Origin: Phycisphaerales bacterium
Lineage (GTDB): Bacteria; Planctomycetota; Phycisphaerae; Phycisphaerales; UBA1924
Length of the DNA stretch: 50,672 nt
Reading direction: 5' to 3'
NCBI GenBank assembly: GCA_013360675.1
Contig: JABWBB010000015.1
Span: forward strand, 1-50,672
This document shows, one piece after another, positions 1 to 7,995 of this stretch. How positions within the stretch are numbered: position 1 is the first letter of the stretch; each line of letters begins with the position of its first letter. The notes under the pieces are model-generated. The model was not told where the DNA came from and did no database searches. It saw only the letters and a program-made list of their open reading frames with translations. A program made the translations under genes and the position numbers.

Positions 1-816
1 CAGCTCGGCGGCGAGCCCGACTACGCCGCCGACGTCGCCCGCCGGGTGGCGGACGGCGACCTGACGGTGGTGGTGGCGACGAAGGCCGGCGACACCTCCA
101 GCCTGCTCTTCGCCATGCGCGGCATGGTGGAGAAGCTCTCGCGCGTCATCGGCGAGGTGCGCGGTTCGGCCGACCAGCTCTCGGCCGCCTCCGAGCAGGT
201 CTCGGCCACCTCGCAGTCGCTCTCGCAGGGCGCCAGCGAGCAGGCGGCGAGCCTGGAGGAGACCAGCGCCTCGATCGAGCAGATGAGCGCCTCGATCAAC
301 CAGAACACCGAGAACGCCAAGGTCACCGACGGCATCGCCAACAAGGCGGCGAAGGACGCGGCCGACGGCGGCGAGGCGGTGCGGGCGACGGTGGATGCCA
401 TGAAGTCGATCGCCGACAAGATCGGCATCATCGACGACATCGCCTACCAGACCAACCTGCTGGCGCTGAACGCCGCCATCGAGGCGGCGCGCGCCGGCGA
501 GCACGGCAAGGGTTTCGCCGTGGTGGCCGCCGAGGTGCGGAAGCTCGCCGAGAGGAGCCAGGTCGCCTCGCAGGAGATCGGCGAACTGGCCGGCAGCAGC
601 GTGAAGACGGCCGAGAAGGCCGGCCAGCTCCTGCAGGAGATGGTGCCCAACATCCGCAAGACGGCCGAGCTGGTGCAGGAGATCACCGCGGCCTCCGAGG
701 AGCAGTCGCAGAGCGCCGGGCAGATCAACACGGCGATGAGCCAGCTCAACCAGACCACGCAGCAGAACGCCTCGGCTTCCGAGGAACTGTCCGCCACCGC
801 CGAGGAGATGAGCGGC
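1..816 (+). CDS. methyl-accepting chemotaxis protein, C-terminal signalling part (broken at both ends)
   Basis: The frame is open from base 1 and encodes the end of a HAMP-like region (ending VADGDL) followed by a long MCP signalling coiled coil. The kinase-contact hairpin tip is clear: [20 protein letters not shown] followed by [20 protein letters not shown]. The domain relays receptor signals to CheA/CheW in the cytoplasm. The 5' part lies outside the window. At about 811-819, in the segment [12 protein letters not shown] similarity stops and the same frame runs into antisense sequence of an HtrA-type protease, so the normal C-terminus (usually a further AEQLQ-type segment) is missing. The reading frame stays open to 1788 only because it is antisense to a high-GC gene. 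No other chemotaxis gene is in the window, and the sequence resembles betaproteobacterial receptors, so foreign or misassembled DNA is likely. Confidence 0.8.
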
Positions 817-1638
817 CCGCATCTGCACGCCCAGGAACCCGCGGACCACGCGCCCGTTGGCGCGGATGTTCTCCATCGCGCTGCGCACCATGCTCGAGGG
901 AATCGCGAACCCCAGCCCCTCGTACGCGCCGGTGCGCGTGGCGATGGCCGAGTTGATCCCGACGATCCGCCCCTCGAGATCGAGCAGCGGCCCGCCGCTG
1001 TTGCCCGGGTTGATCGCCGCGTCGGTCTGGATGAAATCCTGGAAGTAGAGATCCCCCTCGCGCGGGGCCAGGCTGCGCCCCTTGGCCGAGACGATCCCCG
1101 AGGTCACCGTGCTCGAGAACCCAAAGGGGCTGCCGATGGCGATCACCCATTCGCCCACCTCGATCTGGTCGCTGTCGCCGAACTCGGCGTAGGGAAAGCC
1201 CGTGCCGTCGATCTTCACGACGGCGATGTCGAGCTGCTCATCGCGCCCGATCACCCGGGCCTCGAACTCGCGCCCGTCGACGAGTTTCACGCGCACGATG
1301 TCGGCCCCGCGGATCACGTGGTTGTTGGTGACGATGAAGCCGTCCTCGCTCACCAGCACGCCCGAGCCCAGGCCCGTCTGGCGCAACTGCTCGGGCCCGA
1401 CGCTGATGGCCCGCCCGAAGAAATCGCGCTGCACGATGCGCTGCTTGCTGAGCTGCGTGACGTGCACGACCGCGGGCTCGACCCGCTTGGCCACGCGCTG
1501 AAAGGCCCGCGAGAGAGACCGCGCGCTGGCGATGTCCGCCGTCGCGTCGATGGGCTGGGCCAGCGCCAGGCCCCCCGGCCCGGCCGTGATCAGCACGATT
1601 CCCGCCACCCACGCCGCGAACCAGGGCACACGCTTCAT
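817..1638 (-). CDS. HtrA/DegP-type serine protease, 3' end missing
   Basis: Starts ATG at 1638 with a signal peptide ([10 protein letters not shown] to about residue 28, GLALAQ). The trypsin-like domain is complete, with His107 in TNNHVI, Asp137 in LDIAVV and Ser214 in [10 protein letters not shown], the S1C-family triad. These proteases degrade or refold damaged envelope proteins in the periplasm. After residue 274 (GFLGVQMR), where the first PDZ domain should begin, similarity ends and the sequence becomes antisense to the chemotaxis receptor. No stop codon closes this frame before base 1, as expected for an artificial or recent join. The gene lies 83 nt after queD on the same strand. It was probably a full-length HtrA with one or two PDZ domains in the real genome. 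Confidence 0.85.
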
Positions 1639-1721
1639 GCCGCGTCTCCATGCTTACCGGCGCGTCGTCCGCACGCACCGTTCAACGTTGATCTCACCCG
1701 CTCATTGGGGGTGATGCCCTC

Positions 1722-2183
1722 TTATTTGCCGTACTCGGCCCAGGTGCTCGACGTCTCGCTCACGCGGACACGCTCGACCACCAGGTGAGGCGGCAGGCGC
1801 AGGCGTCGCCCGTCCGGGGCTTCAGACTCGCGCCCGGACCGGATCTGCGCCGCCACATGGTCGTAGATGTACCGGGCCAGCACTTCCGTCGTCGGCTCGG
1901 TCTTCTCGAAAACCACCACCCGCTCGCGTACGCCCGCCAGCCCGGGCAGGTTCGGGTCGAGGCTGTTGACGCACAGGGCATGATCCAACCGGTCGAGGCA
2001 CTCGCGCACCGCCAGTTTGATCGCCTGAAAGTCACAGACCATGCCGTTGGCGTCGAGGTCCGGGGCGGCGAGCACGATCTCGACCCGACGCGTGTGCCCG
2101 TGCGGGAAACGGCACCGCCCCGGGTGCGTGCTGAGCATGTGCCCCGATTCGATCTCGAACGCCTTGGAGACCCGGTAGTTCAT
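1722..2183 (-). CDS. queD: 6-pyruvoyl tetrahydropterin synthase/QueD family protein
   Basis: A 153-residue protein of the tunnel-fold PTPS/QueD family, which in bacteria usually makes 6-carboxy-5,6,7,8-tetrahydropterin for queuosine. Zinc ligands are visible as His15 (in ESGH), His28 and His30 (PHGH), and Cys24 fits the catalytic cysteine (HPGRC). A segment [11 protein letters not shown] near the end matches the usual substrate-binding ET motif. Length is slightly above the 120-140 typical of QueD because of a central insertion around EKTEPTTEV and a longer tail. ATG at 2183 has no strong ribosome-binding site; TATCCT on the minus strand ends 9 nt before it. No other queuosine gene is nearby, so a different pterin role cannot be excluded. 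Confidence 0.85.
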   Translation of the reverse strand: MNYRVSKAFEIESGHMLSTHPGRCRFPHGHTRRVEIVLAAPDLDANGMVCDFQAIKLAVRECLDRLDHALCVNSLDPNLPGLAGVRERVVVFEKTEPTTEVLARYIYDHVAAQIRSGRESEAPDGRRLRLPPHLVVERVRVSETSSTWAEYGK

Positions 2184-2523
2184 CCTGCCCCGAGGATAGG
2201 GTGAGCCCCCGCAGAGCGACTCCCCCTCAAGGACCGATAATTAATCTGATGGTTCCATGACACGGGGAGATGTGACGGCTCATAGGCGATTCAGACTACT
2301 CATTCGCGCACTTCAGGGTAGTTCTCCCTTGTATGCAAACCCCGGCGCGATACGCTGCGGCTGTCCGAGCGTGTAGGAGCGCATCGGGCGGATCGGTACG
2401 AGAAGAGAGACGAGGCACTCCCATCAACCGATCGCGCGCAGGGAACTCCGTTGTTCAACGGGGTCTCGTGGAAGAAAATCGTCTCACGCATGCCTCGGCG
2501 TTGAGCATTTTGGAGAGACAGAC
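2184..2523. other. intergenic region between divergent queD and the PEP-CTERM gene
   Basis: About 340 nt without a credible gene. It must hold the promoters of both divergent genes. A weak forward candidate is TTGTAT (2329-2334) and TACGCT (2351-2356) with a 16-nt spacer. A purine-rich GGAGAG ribosome-binding site lies just before 2524. I see no repeats or RNA gene. Confidence 0.4.
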
Positions 2524-3090
2524 ATGAAGAAGATTCTCGCACTCGCCGCCGTGGCCGGCCTCGCCGCCGCCGCCAACGCGCAGGTCACCCCCCAGGCGAA
2601 CGTCACCAACGGCGCCTGGTACCCGGGCACGATTACCACTGGGACGAACAGCATCGCGTCTGCACCGGGCTGGGCGTTCTTCATCTTCCAGGCCAACGCC
2701 GGCGACGCCATCAACATCGAAGTCGACCGCGCCATCGGCGACCTTGATCCGGTTTCGAGCGTGGTTTTCGGCGATGCCAGCGGCACCGCCTTCGCCGCCC
2801 TGACCGGTACCAACATCTTCAACTGGTCCGGCCCGGGCCTTTCGGCCGTCATCACTTCGGGTGACGACAACGACGGACCGGCTCTCCCCGGCCCCTGGGG
2901 CGATCCGAACTACGGCTTCGTCGCCCCCAGCACCGGCACCTACACGGTCGCCGTTGCGAGTTACTTCAGCGCTGGTTCGCCCCCCTACGACATGCTGATC
3001 CAGGTGCTGGGCTCGACGGTCCCCACGCCCGGCTCGATGGCCCTGCTGGGCCTGGGTGGCCTGGCCGCGATCCGTCGCCGCCGCGCCTGA
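2524..3090 (+). CDS. secreted PEP-CTERM-like protein
   Basis: A 188-residue exported protein of unknown function. The signal peptide is MKKILALAAVAGLAAAANA, cut near residue 19. The middle is low in cysteine, rich in Gly, Asn and Thr and probably all-beta, resembling small PPC-like extracellular domains (STGTYTVAVAS). The end is a short PEP-CTERM-type sorting tail: a VPTPGS motif, a hydrophobic stretch LLGLGGLAAI and a basic RRRRA. Proteins with such tails are typically processed by an exosortase/archaeosortase-like enzyme and exported, often in exopolysaccharide-making bacteria. The PTPGS form, with threonine in place of glutamate, is common in Phycisphaerae. ATG at 2524 follows GGAGAG by 5 nt, and a strong terminator follows the stop. 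No exosortase gene is in the window. Confidence 0.85.
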   Translation: MKKILALAAVAGLAAAANAQVTPQANVTNGAWYPGTITTGTNSIASAPGWAFFIFQANAGDAINIEVDRAIGDLDPVSSVVFGDASGTAFAALTGTNIFNWSGPGLSAVITSGDDNDGPALPGPWGDPNYGFVAPSTGTYTVAVASYFSAGSPPYDMLIQVLGSTVPTPGSMALLGLGGLAAIRRRRA

Positions 3091-3138
3091 ATCGGTTGCG
3101 AATCACCTCGCAGGTTGAGGTGAACTCAGTGACTATGA

Positions 3139-3171
3139 CCGCCGCATCCCCACGGATGCGGCGGTTTTTTT
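3139..3171 (+). terminator. rho-independent terminator after the PEP-CTERM gene
   Basis: An 11-bp perfect stem (CCGCCGCATCC with GGATGCGGCGG) around a 4-nt loop, followed by seven T residues. It lies 48 nt after the stop codon at 3090. Confidence 0.9.
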
Positions 3172-3247
3172 GATTCAATCCAACCACGCCAGGTCCCGAC
3201 GGAACACTCGCCGCGAAACATCTCTGGATCTGGGGATGCGTTTTTCT

Positions 3248-3253
3248 TATACT
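3248..3253 (+). promoter_or_regulatory. -10 box candidate for the Rrf2 gene
   Basis: TATACT in an otherwise GC-rich stretch, 41 nt before the ATG at 3295. No good -35 box is visible 17 nt upstream. Many Rrf2 proteins regulate their own promoter, but I see no clear palindrome. Confidence 0.35.
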
Positions 3254-3294
3254 CGATCCGCACGGGGGCCGATGCGAAGGCCGGGAGTCCTTGG

Positions 3295-3732
3295 ATGCTC
3301 AGTCAGGCCACGGGATATGCGGCGGCGGCGCTGGCGTGCGTGGCACGCGCCGGTGGCAACCCCGTCCTCGTCCGCGACATCGCCACGGACGCCGACATCC
3401 CCGCCCCCTACCTCGCCAAGATCATCCAGTTGCTCGCCAAGCGAGGCGTTGTTTCGACGCAGCGCGGCGTGGGGGGCGGGGTCACGCTCGCCCGCGCGCC
3501 CGACCTCATCTCGCTGTACGACGTCGCCGTCGCCCTCGAAGACCCTGTCGTCCTTACCCGCTGCATGCTGGGCGAGGCCGAATGCTCGGACGAACGCGCC
3601 TGCCCGGCGCACGCCTTCTGGACCGCCCACCGCGGACGGACCATTGGGTTCCTCTGCGCCACGACCATCGCCGACATGGCTGCGTTCGAAGCCCGGCGGC
3701 ATGGTGACCCTCGACACGATGCGGCGGAATAA
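3295..3732 (+). CDS. Rrf2 family transcriptional regulator, probably Fe-S dependent
   Basis: A 145-residue protein with an N-terminal winged helix (residues 1-70) that carries the family pattern IPAPYLAKIIQLLAKRGVV followed by the wing RGVGGGVTLAR. Cys90, Cys97 and Cys103 have the spacing of the [Fe-S] ligands of IscR and NsrR, so it probably senses Fe-S status, oxygen or nitric oxide. Neither isc/suf genes nor nitric oxide genes are adjacent, so the target is unknown. ATG at 3295 is preceded by GGGAGTCCTTGG, a weak ribosome-binding site. The stop codon TAA overlaps the last base of the tRNA-Gly gene on the other strand. Confidence 0.88.
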   Translation: MLSQATGYAAAALACVARAGGNPVLVRDIATDADIPAPYLAKIIQLLAKRGVVSTQRGVGGGVTLARAPDLISLYDVAVALEDPVVLTRCMLGEAECSDERACPAHAFWTAHRGRTIGFLCATTIADMAAFEARRHGDPRHDAAE

Positions 3733-3803
3733 GCGGGCGACGCGATTCGAACGCGCGACATTCAGCTTGGAAGGCTGACGCTCTACCACTGAGCTACGCC
3801 CGC
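3732..3803 (-). tRNA. tRNA-Gly (anticodon TCC)
   Basis: Read on the minus strand, a 72-nt cloverleaf folds cleanly: acceptor GCGGGCG/CGCCCGC, D-arm GCTC/GAGC, anticodon stem TCAGC/GCTGA with loop CTTCCAA (anticodon TCC), T-arm with loop TTCGAAT, discriminator T as usual for tRNA-Gly. No CCA is encoded, so CCA must be added by the nucleotidyltransferase (a cca gene lies at 33501). The 5' 21 nt overlap the end of the same-strand glycosyltransferase gene, whose stop codon TAG is in the D-arm. Confidence 0.95.
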
Positions 3804-5030
3804 ATGGGCCAATCCTACGCCCGCCGCCGGCGCGTCAGCGGGCCGCTCAACGCGTGCGCCCGGGCTGGCCAGCATCGCGTGGGTCTGCCAGAAAGCCTCG
3901 AACGAGGCCTCGATGGTGCGGCGTTGCATCGCTTCGTGCCCAGCGGCGCCCAGCCGCGTGCGCCGGGCCGGATCGGCGGCGAGATCCACGATCGCCCGCG
4001 CCCACGCCGACGCATCGCTACCCGCCAGGACCAGCCCGGTGGCCCCGTCGCGGACAATCTCGCGCGGGCCGCCCTCGTCGCTCACGATCGCGGCAAGGCC
4101 CGAGGCCTGGGCCTCCATCACCGCCTGACCCAGCGTGTCGGTGCGGCTGGGAAAGACGAAGAGATCGCTCGAGGCGTACGCGCGTGAGAGGTCCGCCCCG
4201 TGCAGATAGCCGGTGAAATGCGCGCCGTTGATCGCCCGCGCTATCGCCGCTCGGTAGGGCCCGTCTCCCACGACGCGCAGTTCGCTCGCGATGCCCCGGG
4301 CGGCGAGGGTCGCGTGAGCCGCGTTCCACGCGCGCGCCAGCAGCGGCAGGTTCTTCTCGACGCTGACGCGCCCCACATACAACGCGCGGAAGATCTCATC
4401 GCCCGGCGATCGCTCGCGGAAGCGCGGGTGGAAGACCGGCGTGCGGATGCCCGCGGGGAGCAGACGCACACGCTCGTGCGCCACCTCGATCGCGTTCAAT
4501 CGTGGGATGTACGCCGCGCTCCGCGCCAGCACCGCATCGAAGGGGCGGTAGAAGTGCGTCATCGCGGCCCGAGCGCCCCAGACCAGGGCCTCGTCGCCGA
4601 AGAGCCCATCGACATACGCCGGGAAGTCGGTGTGATAGACGCCTGCCAAGGGCACACCCAGCCGCCGCGCGATCCAGCGCCCCACCAGCCCCACGGGCCC
4701 GGGCGTCGAGACGTGAACGACGTGGGGCGCGAACTCGCGCGCTAGCGCCAGCATCTGTCGCGCGGGCGGAAGCACCAGATCCAACTCGCCGTAGCGCGGC
4801 ATGGGGCACGCCAAGCCGGGCGCGAGGTTGACGATGTTCGCGGCGGGTTCGACGCGCTTGCGCGTCGAGGTGACCGCGCGCAGCGACCGCCCCGAGTCGC
4901 GGGCGCACGCGGCGATATCGCCGATGAAGCGGGCCACGCCGTTGACATCGCCCAGCGTGTCGGTGAACAGGAGCACGCGGAGATTCGCGGGCGTGGGGCT
5001 GGGCTCGTGCGGGGCGGGCATGCGGGTCAT
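3783..5030 (-). CDS. GT4-type glycosyltransferase (mannosyltransferase-like)
   Basis: A retaining, GT-B fold glycosyltransferase of about 415 residues. The N-terminal Rossmann domain has VLLFTDTLGDVNGVARF and a VYHTDFPAYV segment, typical of the MgtA/SqdX-like lipid and mannosyl transferases. The C-terminal donor-binding domain has LYVGRVSVEKNLPLL, VVGDGPYR, a VFPSRTDTLGQAVMEA segment and SDEGGPREIV, the family EX7E-type site. Likely role: transfer of a sugar from a nucleotide sugar to a lipid or polysaccharide at the inner membrane. I start at ATG 5030; GTG at 5063 would add 11 residues and has no better ribosome-binding site. The stop lies inside the tRNA-Gly gene, so tRNA processing would trim this mRNA. 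Donor and acceptor are not visible from sequence. Confidence 0.88.
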   Translation of the reverse strand: MTRMPAPHEPSPTPANLRVLLFTDTLGDVNGVARFIGDIAACARDSGRSLRAVTSTRKRVEPAANIVNLAPGLACPMPRYGELDLVLPPARQMLALAREFAPHVVHVSTPGPVGLVGRWIARRLGVPLAGVYHTDFPAYVDGLFGDEALVWGARAAMTHFYRPFDAVLARSAAYIPRLNAIEVAHERVRLLPAGIRTPVFHPRFRERSPGDEIFRALYVGRVSVEKNLPLLARAWNAAHATLAARGIASELRVVGDGPYRAAIARAINGAHFTGYLHGADLSRAYASSDLFVFPSRTDTLGQAVMEAQASGLAAIVSDEGGPREIVRDGATGLVLAGSDASAWARAIVDLAADPARRTRLGAAGHEAMQRRTIEASFEAFWQTHAMLASPGARVERPADAPAAGVGLAHAGVAQW

Positions 5031-5154
5031 TCTTGGCTCAGAGCGAATCCGGGAACCGGTCACTATGGTTGAGCCTCAAAGAAGTGCCCCCGCCGGAGCG
5101 GGGAGGCAACGCCGGGTTTTCAGTGTTCGTCCTGCATTCAGGGAGGTATTCCGC

Positions 5155-5685
5155 ATGGCCACCATCACACCGATCGATCCCGCCGCCGCCACCGGGCGCG
5201 CCAAGGAGATCTTTGAGGGCCCGCTCAAGGGCAAGTCGTTCAATATTTTCAAGGCGATGGCGGTGGCGCCCGCCGCGCTCGATGCTTATCTGGGCATGTC
5301 GGGCGCGCTGTCCAAGGGCGTGCTGACACCCGCGGAGCGCGAGGTGATCCACCTGTCGCTGGGGCAGGCGCGGTCGTGCGACTATTGCGTGGCGGCGCAC
5401 ACCGCGATCGGCAAGGGCGCGGGCATGACCGAGGCGCAGACGATCGAGGCCCGCAAGGGCACGATGGCCGATCCCCGCCTCAACGCGATGGCCAAGTTCG
5501 TGCTGCAGCTCGAGGAAAAGAAGGGCTTCGCCAGCGAGGCGGATGTCGCCGCCTTCCGCAAGGCCGGCTACACCGACGCCCACCTGGCCGAGACGATCGC
5601 GCACGTCGGGCTGGCGACGTTCACCAACTACTTCAACCACGTGAACCACACGCCGGTCGACTTCCCGCCCGCCCCGGCGATCTGA
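5155..5685 (+). CDS. AhpD-like carboxymuconolactone decarboxylase family protein
   Basis: A 176-residue all-helical protein of the CMD/AhpD family. The redox motif SCDYCVAAH has the CxxC and the downstream His of AhpD-type peroxidases and disulfide reductases, so a role in reducing peroxide or in thiol redox is likely. A later segment ETIAHVGLATFTNYFNHV is the second conserved helix. ATG at 5155 follows a good GGGAGG ribosome-binding site by 8 nt; longer in-frame starts upstream overlap the divergent glycosyltransferase and are rejected. A second protein of this broad family is at 33040. Partner reductases such as AhpC are not in the window. Confidence 0.85.
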   Translation: MATITPIDPAAATGRAKEIFEGPLKGKSFNIFKAMAVAPAALDAYLGMSGALSKGVLTPAEREVIHLSLGQARSCDYCVAAHTAIGKGAGMTEAQTIEARKGTMADPRLNAMAKFVLQLEEKKGFASEADVAAFRKAGYTDAHLAETIAHVGLATFTNYFNHVNHTPVDFPPAPAI

Positions 5686-5694
5686 GGCGCGGAA

Positions 5695-7995
5695 TCAGGC
5701 CCGCTTCTCGCCCGGGGGACCGGGGTAGGCCACGCGGGCGTGGTACATGCCCGCGAGCGTTCGCGAGATCGACTCGACGATCGCGTGCAGGTCCTTGAGG
5801 GTCAGTTCGCAATCGTCGAACTGACCGTCGGCCAGGCGCTTCTCGGCGATCGTGCGCACCAGCGTGTCGAGCTTGCCGGGGGTGGGGTCGGACATCGCGC
5901 GGGCGGCGGATTCGGTGGCGTCGCAGACCATCAGGATCGCCGCCTCGCGCGTGCGCGGACGCGGGCCCGGGTAGCGATACTCGAACTCGTTGGGCATCTG
6001 CGCCTCGTCGGCGTCGCCCCCGGCGGCGGCGAGGGCCTGCTGCTTGGCCCGGTGAAAGAAATACTCCACCAGCGTGGTGCCGTGGTGGCTCTCGATGAAG
6101 TGCTGCAGGCTGCGCGGGATGCGGTACTCGCGGGCGAGTTCCATCCCATCCTTCACGTGCCCCACCACCACCAGCAGGCTCATCGCCGGGCTGAGCTTGT
6201 CGTGGCGGTTGGGGCCGCCGGCCTGGTTCTCGACGAAGTACTCGGGCTTGTTCATCTTGCCCACGTCGTGGTAGAGCGCGCCGACATAGGTGAGCAGGCT
6301 GTCGGCGCCGATGGCCTCCGCCGCCGCCTCGGCGATCGAGGCCACGGTGAGCGAGTGGTTGTAGGTACCCGGCGCACGCTGCTGCAGTTCCTTGAGCAAC
6401 GGCTGCTTGGGGTCGCGCAGCTCGATGAGCGTCAGCCCGGTGGTGACGTTGAAGGCCCGCTCAATGGCCGGCAGCACGAACAGCGTCAGCCCGCCCGTGA
6501 GCAGCGCCCCGCCCCCGGCGATGGCGCAGTCGACGATCACCTCGCTCACCACCGCGTCCACCATCGGACGCTCGATCAGCGAGACGATGCCCGTGGCCCC
6601 GCCCACGCCCGCGGCGGTGAAGACCGACATGCGGAAGAGCGTGTTGCGATCGCGGATCTCCTTGAGCGTCCACACGATGCACGCGATCCCCGTGATCATC
6701 ACCGCCAGCGTGCCCACGCTCTGGCGCAACGCCACGCACACCAGCAGCCCGTGCAGCAGCCCAAAGGCCAGCGCACTGCGACGGTCGTAGCCGATCGTCA
6801 CCAGGATGGCCACCAGCAGCGTCGGCGCGGTCGCGCTCGCCGCCGCGATCGCGGGCGACGTCGCCGTCACCACGCACGCCAGAGCCAGCGGCACGGACAA
6901 GAGCACAGCGATGCCGGTCATGCGCGAGGCGTTCACGCGGATGCGCGGGCAGAAGATCGCCACATAGCCCACCAGCGCCAGCGTCACCGTGATCGCCGAC
7001 GCGCTCAGCCCCATGGTGCGCAGCAGCCGCTTCCACCCCTCGGCCCGCGAGGCGAACGCCTCGAGTTCCGCCGCGAACAGGTCCGACTGCCCCTGCGTCA
7101 GCACGTCGCCCCGCTGGAAGATCACCTGCCCCACGGGGCTGATCTTGACCGAGGGCTCGACCATCGCGGCGGCTTCGTTCTGGTCCTGCGCGGTCTCGGC
7201 GGCGTCATACAGGTGCGTGGGGCGAGTCAGGCCCGCGATGCGGTTGACCGCCGCCTGGCGCTGCAGCCCGGTGAACCCCGCGTCGCGCGCGAGTATCTCC
7301 GCCACGCCGCGCAGGCTCTCGCGGTCCTCGATGTTCACCACCTCGCCCCGAAAGACCTCGGCCACGGTCCGGTCGGCGTCGCGCAGGCGGATGGTCGTGT
7401 GCGCTCCTTCCTGCACCGCGCGCTGCCAGGTCTGCCGGTCGAGCATCGGGCGTCGCTCGAGCAGGCGCTGCAGCGCGCGGGCCTTGGTCTTCCACGCGCT
7501 GGTCGGCTCGCCATCGATCACTTCGCCCTTGACCGCCGCCAATATCTCGGGCGTCAGCCCGAACTGCTCGCGATAGGTCTTCTCTACCTCGTCGAGCGTT
7601 GCCGCCGACGACGCCACCTTGGGTAGCGTCTCGATCGACGTCACCAGTGCTTCGATCGCGGCCAGGTCCACCTGATAGACGCGGGGCGTCGACGACCTCG
7701 CGGCCTCCTTGGCCTGCAGCGTCTGGGCGCGGTCCTCGAGCGTCAGTTGCACGCGCACCAGGCGTGTCTCGTTCATCACGCGCCCCACCGCCACCAGCGG
7801 CTGACGCCACGCCCAGTTCGTCACCAGCGCCGCCACCAGCGCAAAGATCAGCGCGATTCCCAGCCCGACCGATGTCGACGGCGCCGCCAGCAGGTCGAGC
7901 ACGCGACCACGCACCACTTCGCCCGTCTCGGCCCGGCGCGCCCGCGTGCGGCGCGGGGTCGTGCGACCGCCATTCTGGGCCGGCTCCTTAGCCAT
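5695..7995 (-). CDS. 7TM-HD domain protein, PgpH-like (putative c-di-AMP phosphodiesterase)
   Basis: A 766-residue membrane protein of the 7TMR-HD (YqfF/PgpH) family. It has one N-terminal TM helix (about 43-62), an extracytoplasmic 7TMR-HD extracellular domain (about 70-320), a bundle of TM helices (about 328-510) and a cytoplasmic HD phosphohydrolase domain. Metal ligands are visible as His547 (TYNHSLTV) and His576-Asp577 (YHDVGK), with the further His pair in IESHHGT. Characterised members hydrolyse cyclic di-AMP. The start overlaps the end of phoH by 8 nt, the same pair order as in Firmicutes (phoH then yqfF). ybeY, which often follows, is absent; the next gene is convergent. Whether this organism makes c-di-AMP cannot be judged here. 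Confidence 0.9.
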   Translation of the reverse strand: MAKEPAQNGGRTTPRRTRARRAETGEVVRGRVLDLLAAPSTSVGLGIALIFALVAALVTNWAWRQPLVAVGRVMNETRLVRVQLTLEDRAQTLQAKEAARSSTPRVYQVDLAAIEALVTSIETLPKVASSAATLDEVEKTYREQFGLTPEILAAVKGEVIDGEPTSAWKTKARALQRLLERRPMLDRQTWQRAVQEGAHTTIRLRDADRTVAEVFRGEVVNIEDRESLRGVAEILARDAGFTGLQRQAAVNRIAGLTRPTHLYDAAETAQDQNEAAAMVEPSVKISPVGQVIFQRGDVLTQGQSDLFAAELEAFASRAEGWKRLLRTMGLSASAITVTLALVGYVAIFCPRIRVNASRMTGIAVLLSVPLALACVVTATSPAIAAASATAPTLLVAILVTIGYDRRSALAFGLLHGLLVCVALRQSVGTLAVMITGIACIVWTLKEIRDRNTLFRMSVFTAAGVGGATGIVSLIERPMVDAVVSEVIVDCAIAGGGALLTGGLTLFVLPAIERAFNVTTGLTLIELRDPKQPLLKELQQRAPGTYNHSLTVASIAEAAAEAIGADSLLTYVGALYHDVGKMNKPEYFVENQAGGPNRHDKLSPAMSLLVVVGHVKDGMELAREYRIPRSLQHFIESHHGTTLVEYFFHRAKQQALAAAGGDADEAQMPNEFEYRYPGPRPRTREAAILMVCDATESAARAMSDPTPGKLDTLVRTIAEKRLADGQFDDCELTLKDLHAIVESISRTLAGMYHARVAYPGPPGEKRA

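Noticed and set aside
46-1788. One 580-codon forward frame joining the chemotaxis receptor to downstream sequence.
   Set aside because: After about 816 the translation is antisense to HtrA and queD; it has no family similarity and the strand holds real reverse genes.
3783-5030. Calling the GT4 glycosyltransferase BshA to complete a bacillithiol pathway.
   Set aside because: Its motifs (VYHTDFPAYV) fit mannosyl or lipid transferases better, and it lies 21 kb from the BshB/BshC-like operon.
5740-7626. A 628-codon forward open frame.
   Set aside because: Antisense to the PgpH-like gene; His/Arg-rich with no recognisable motifs.
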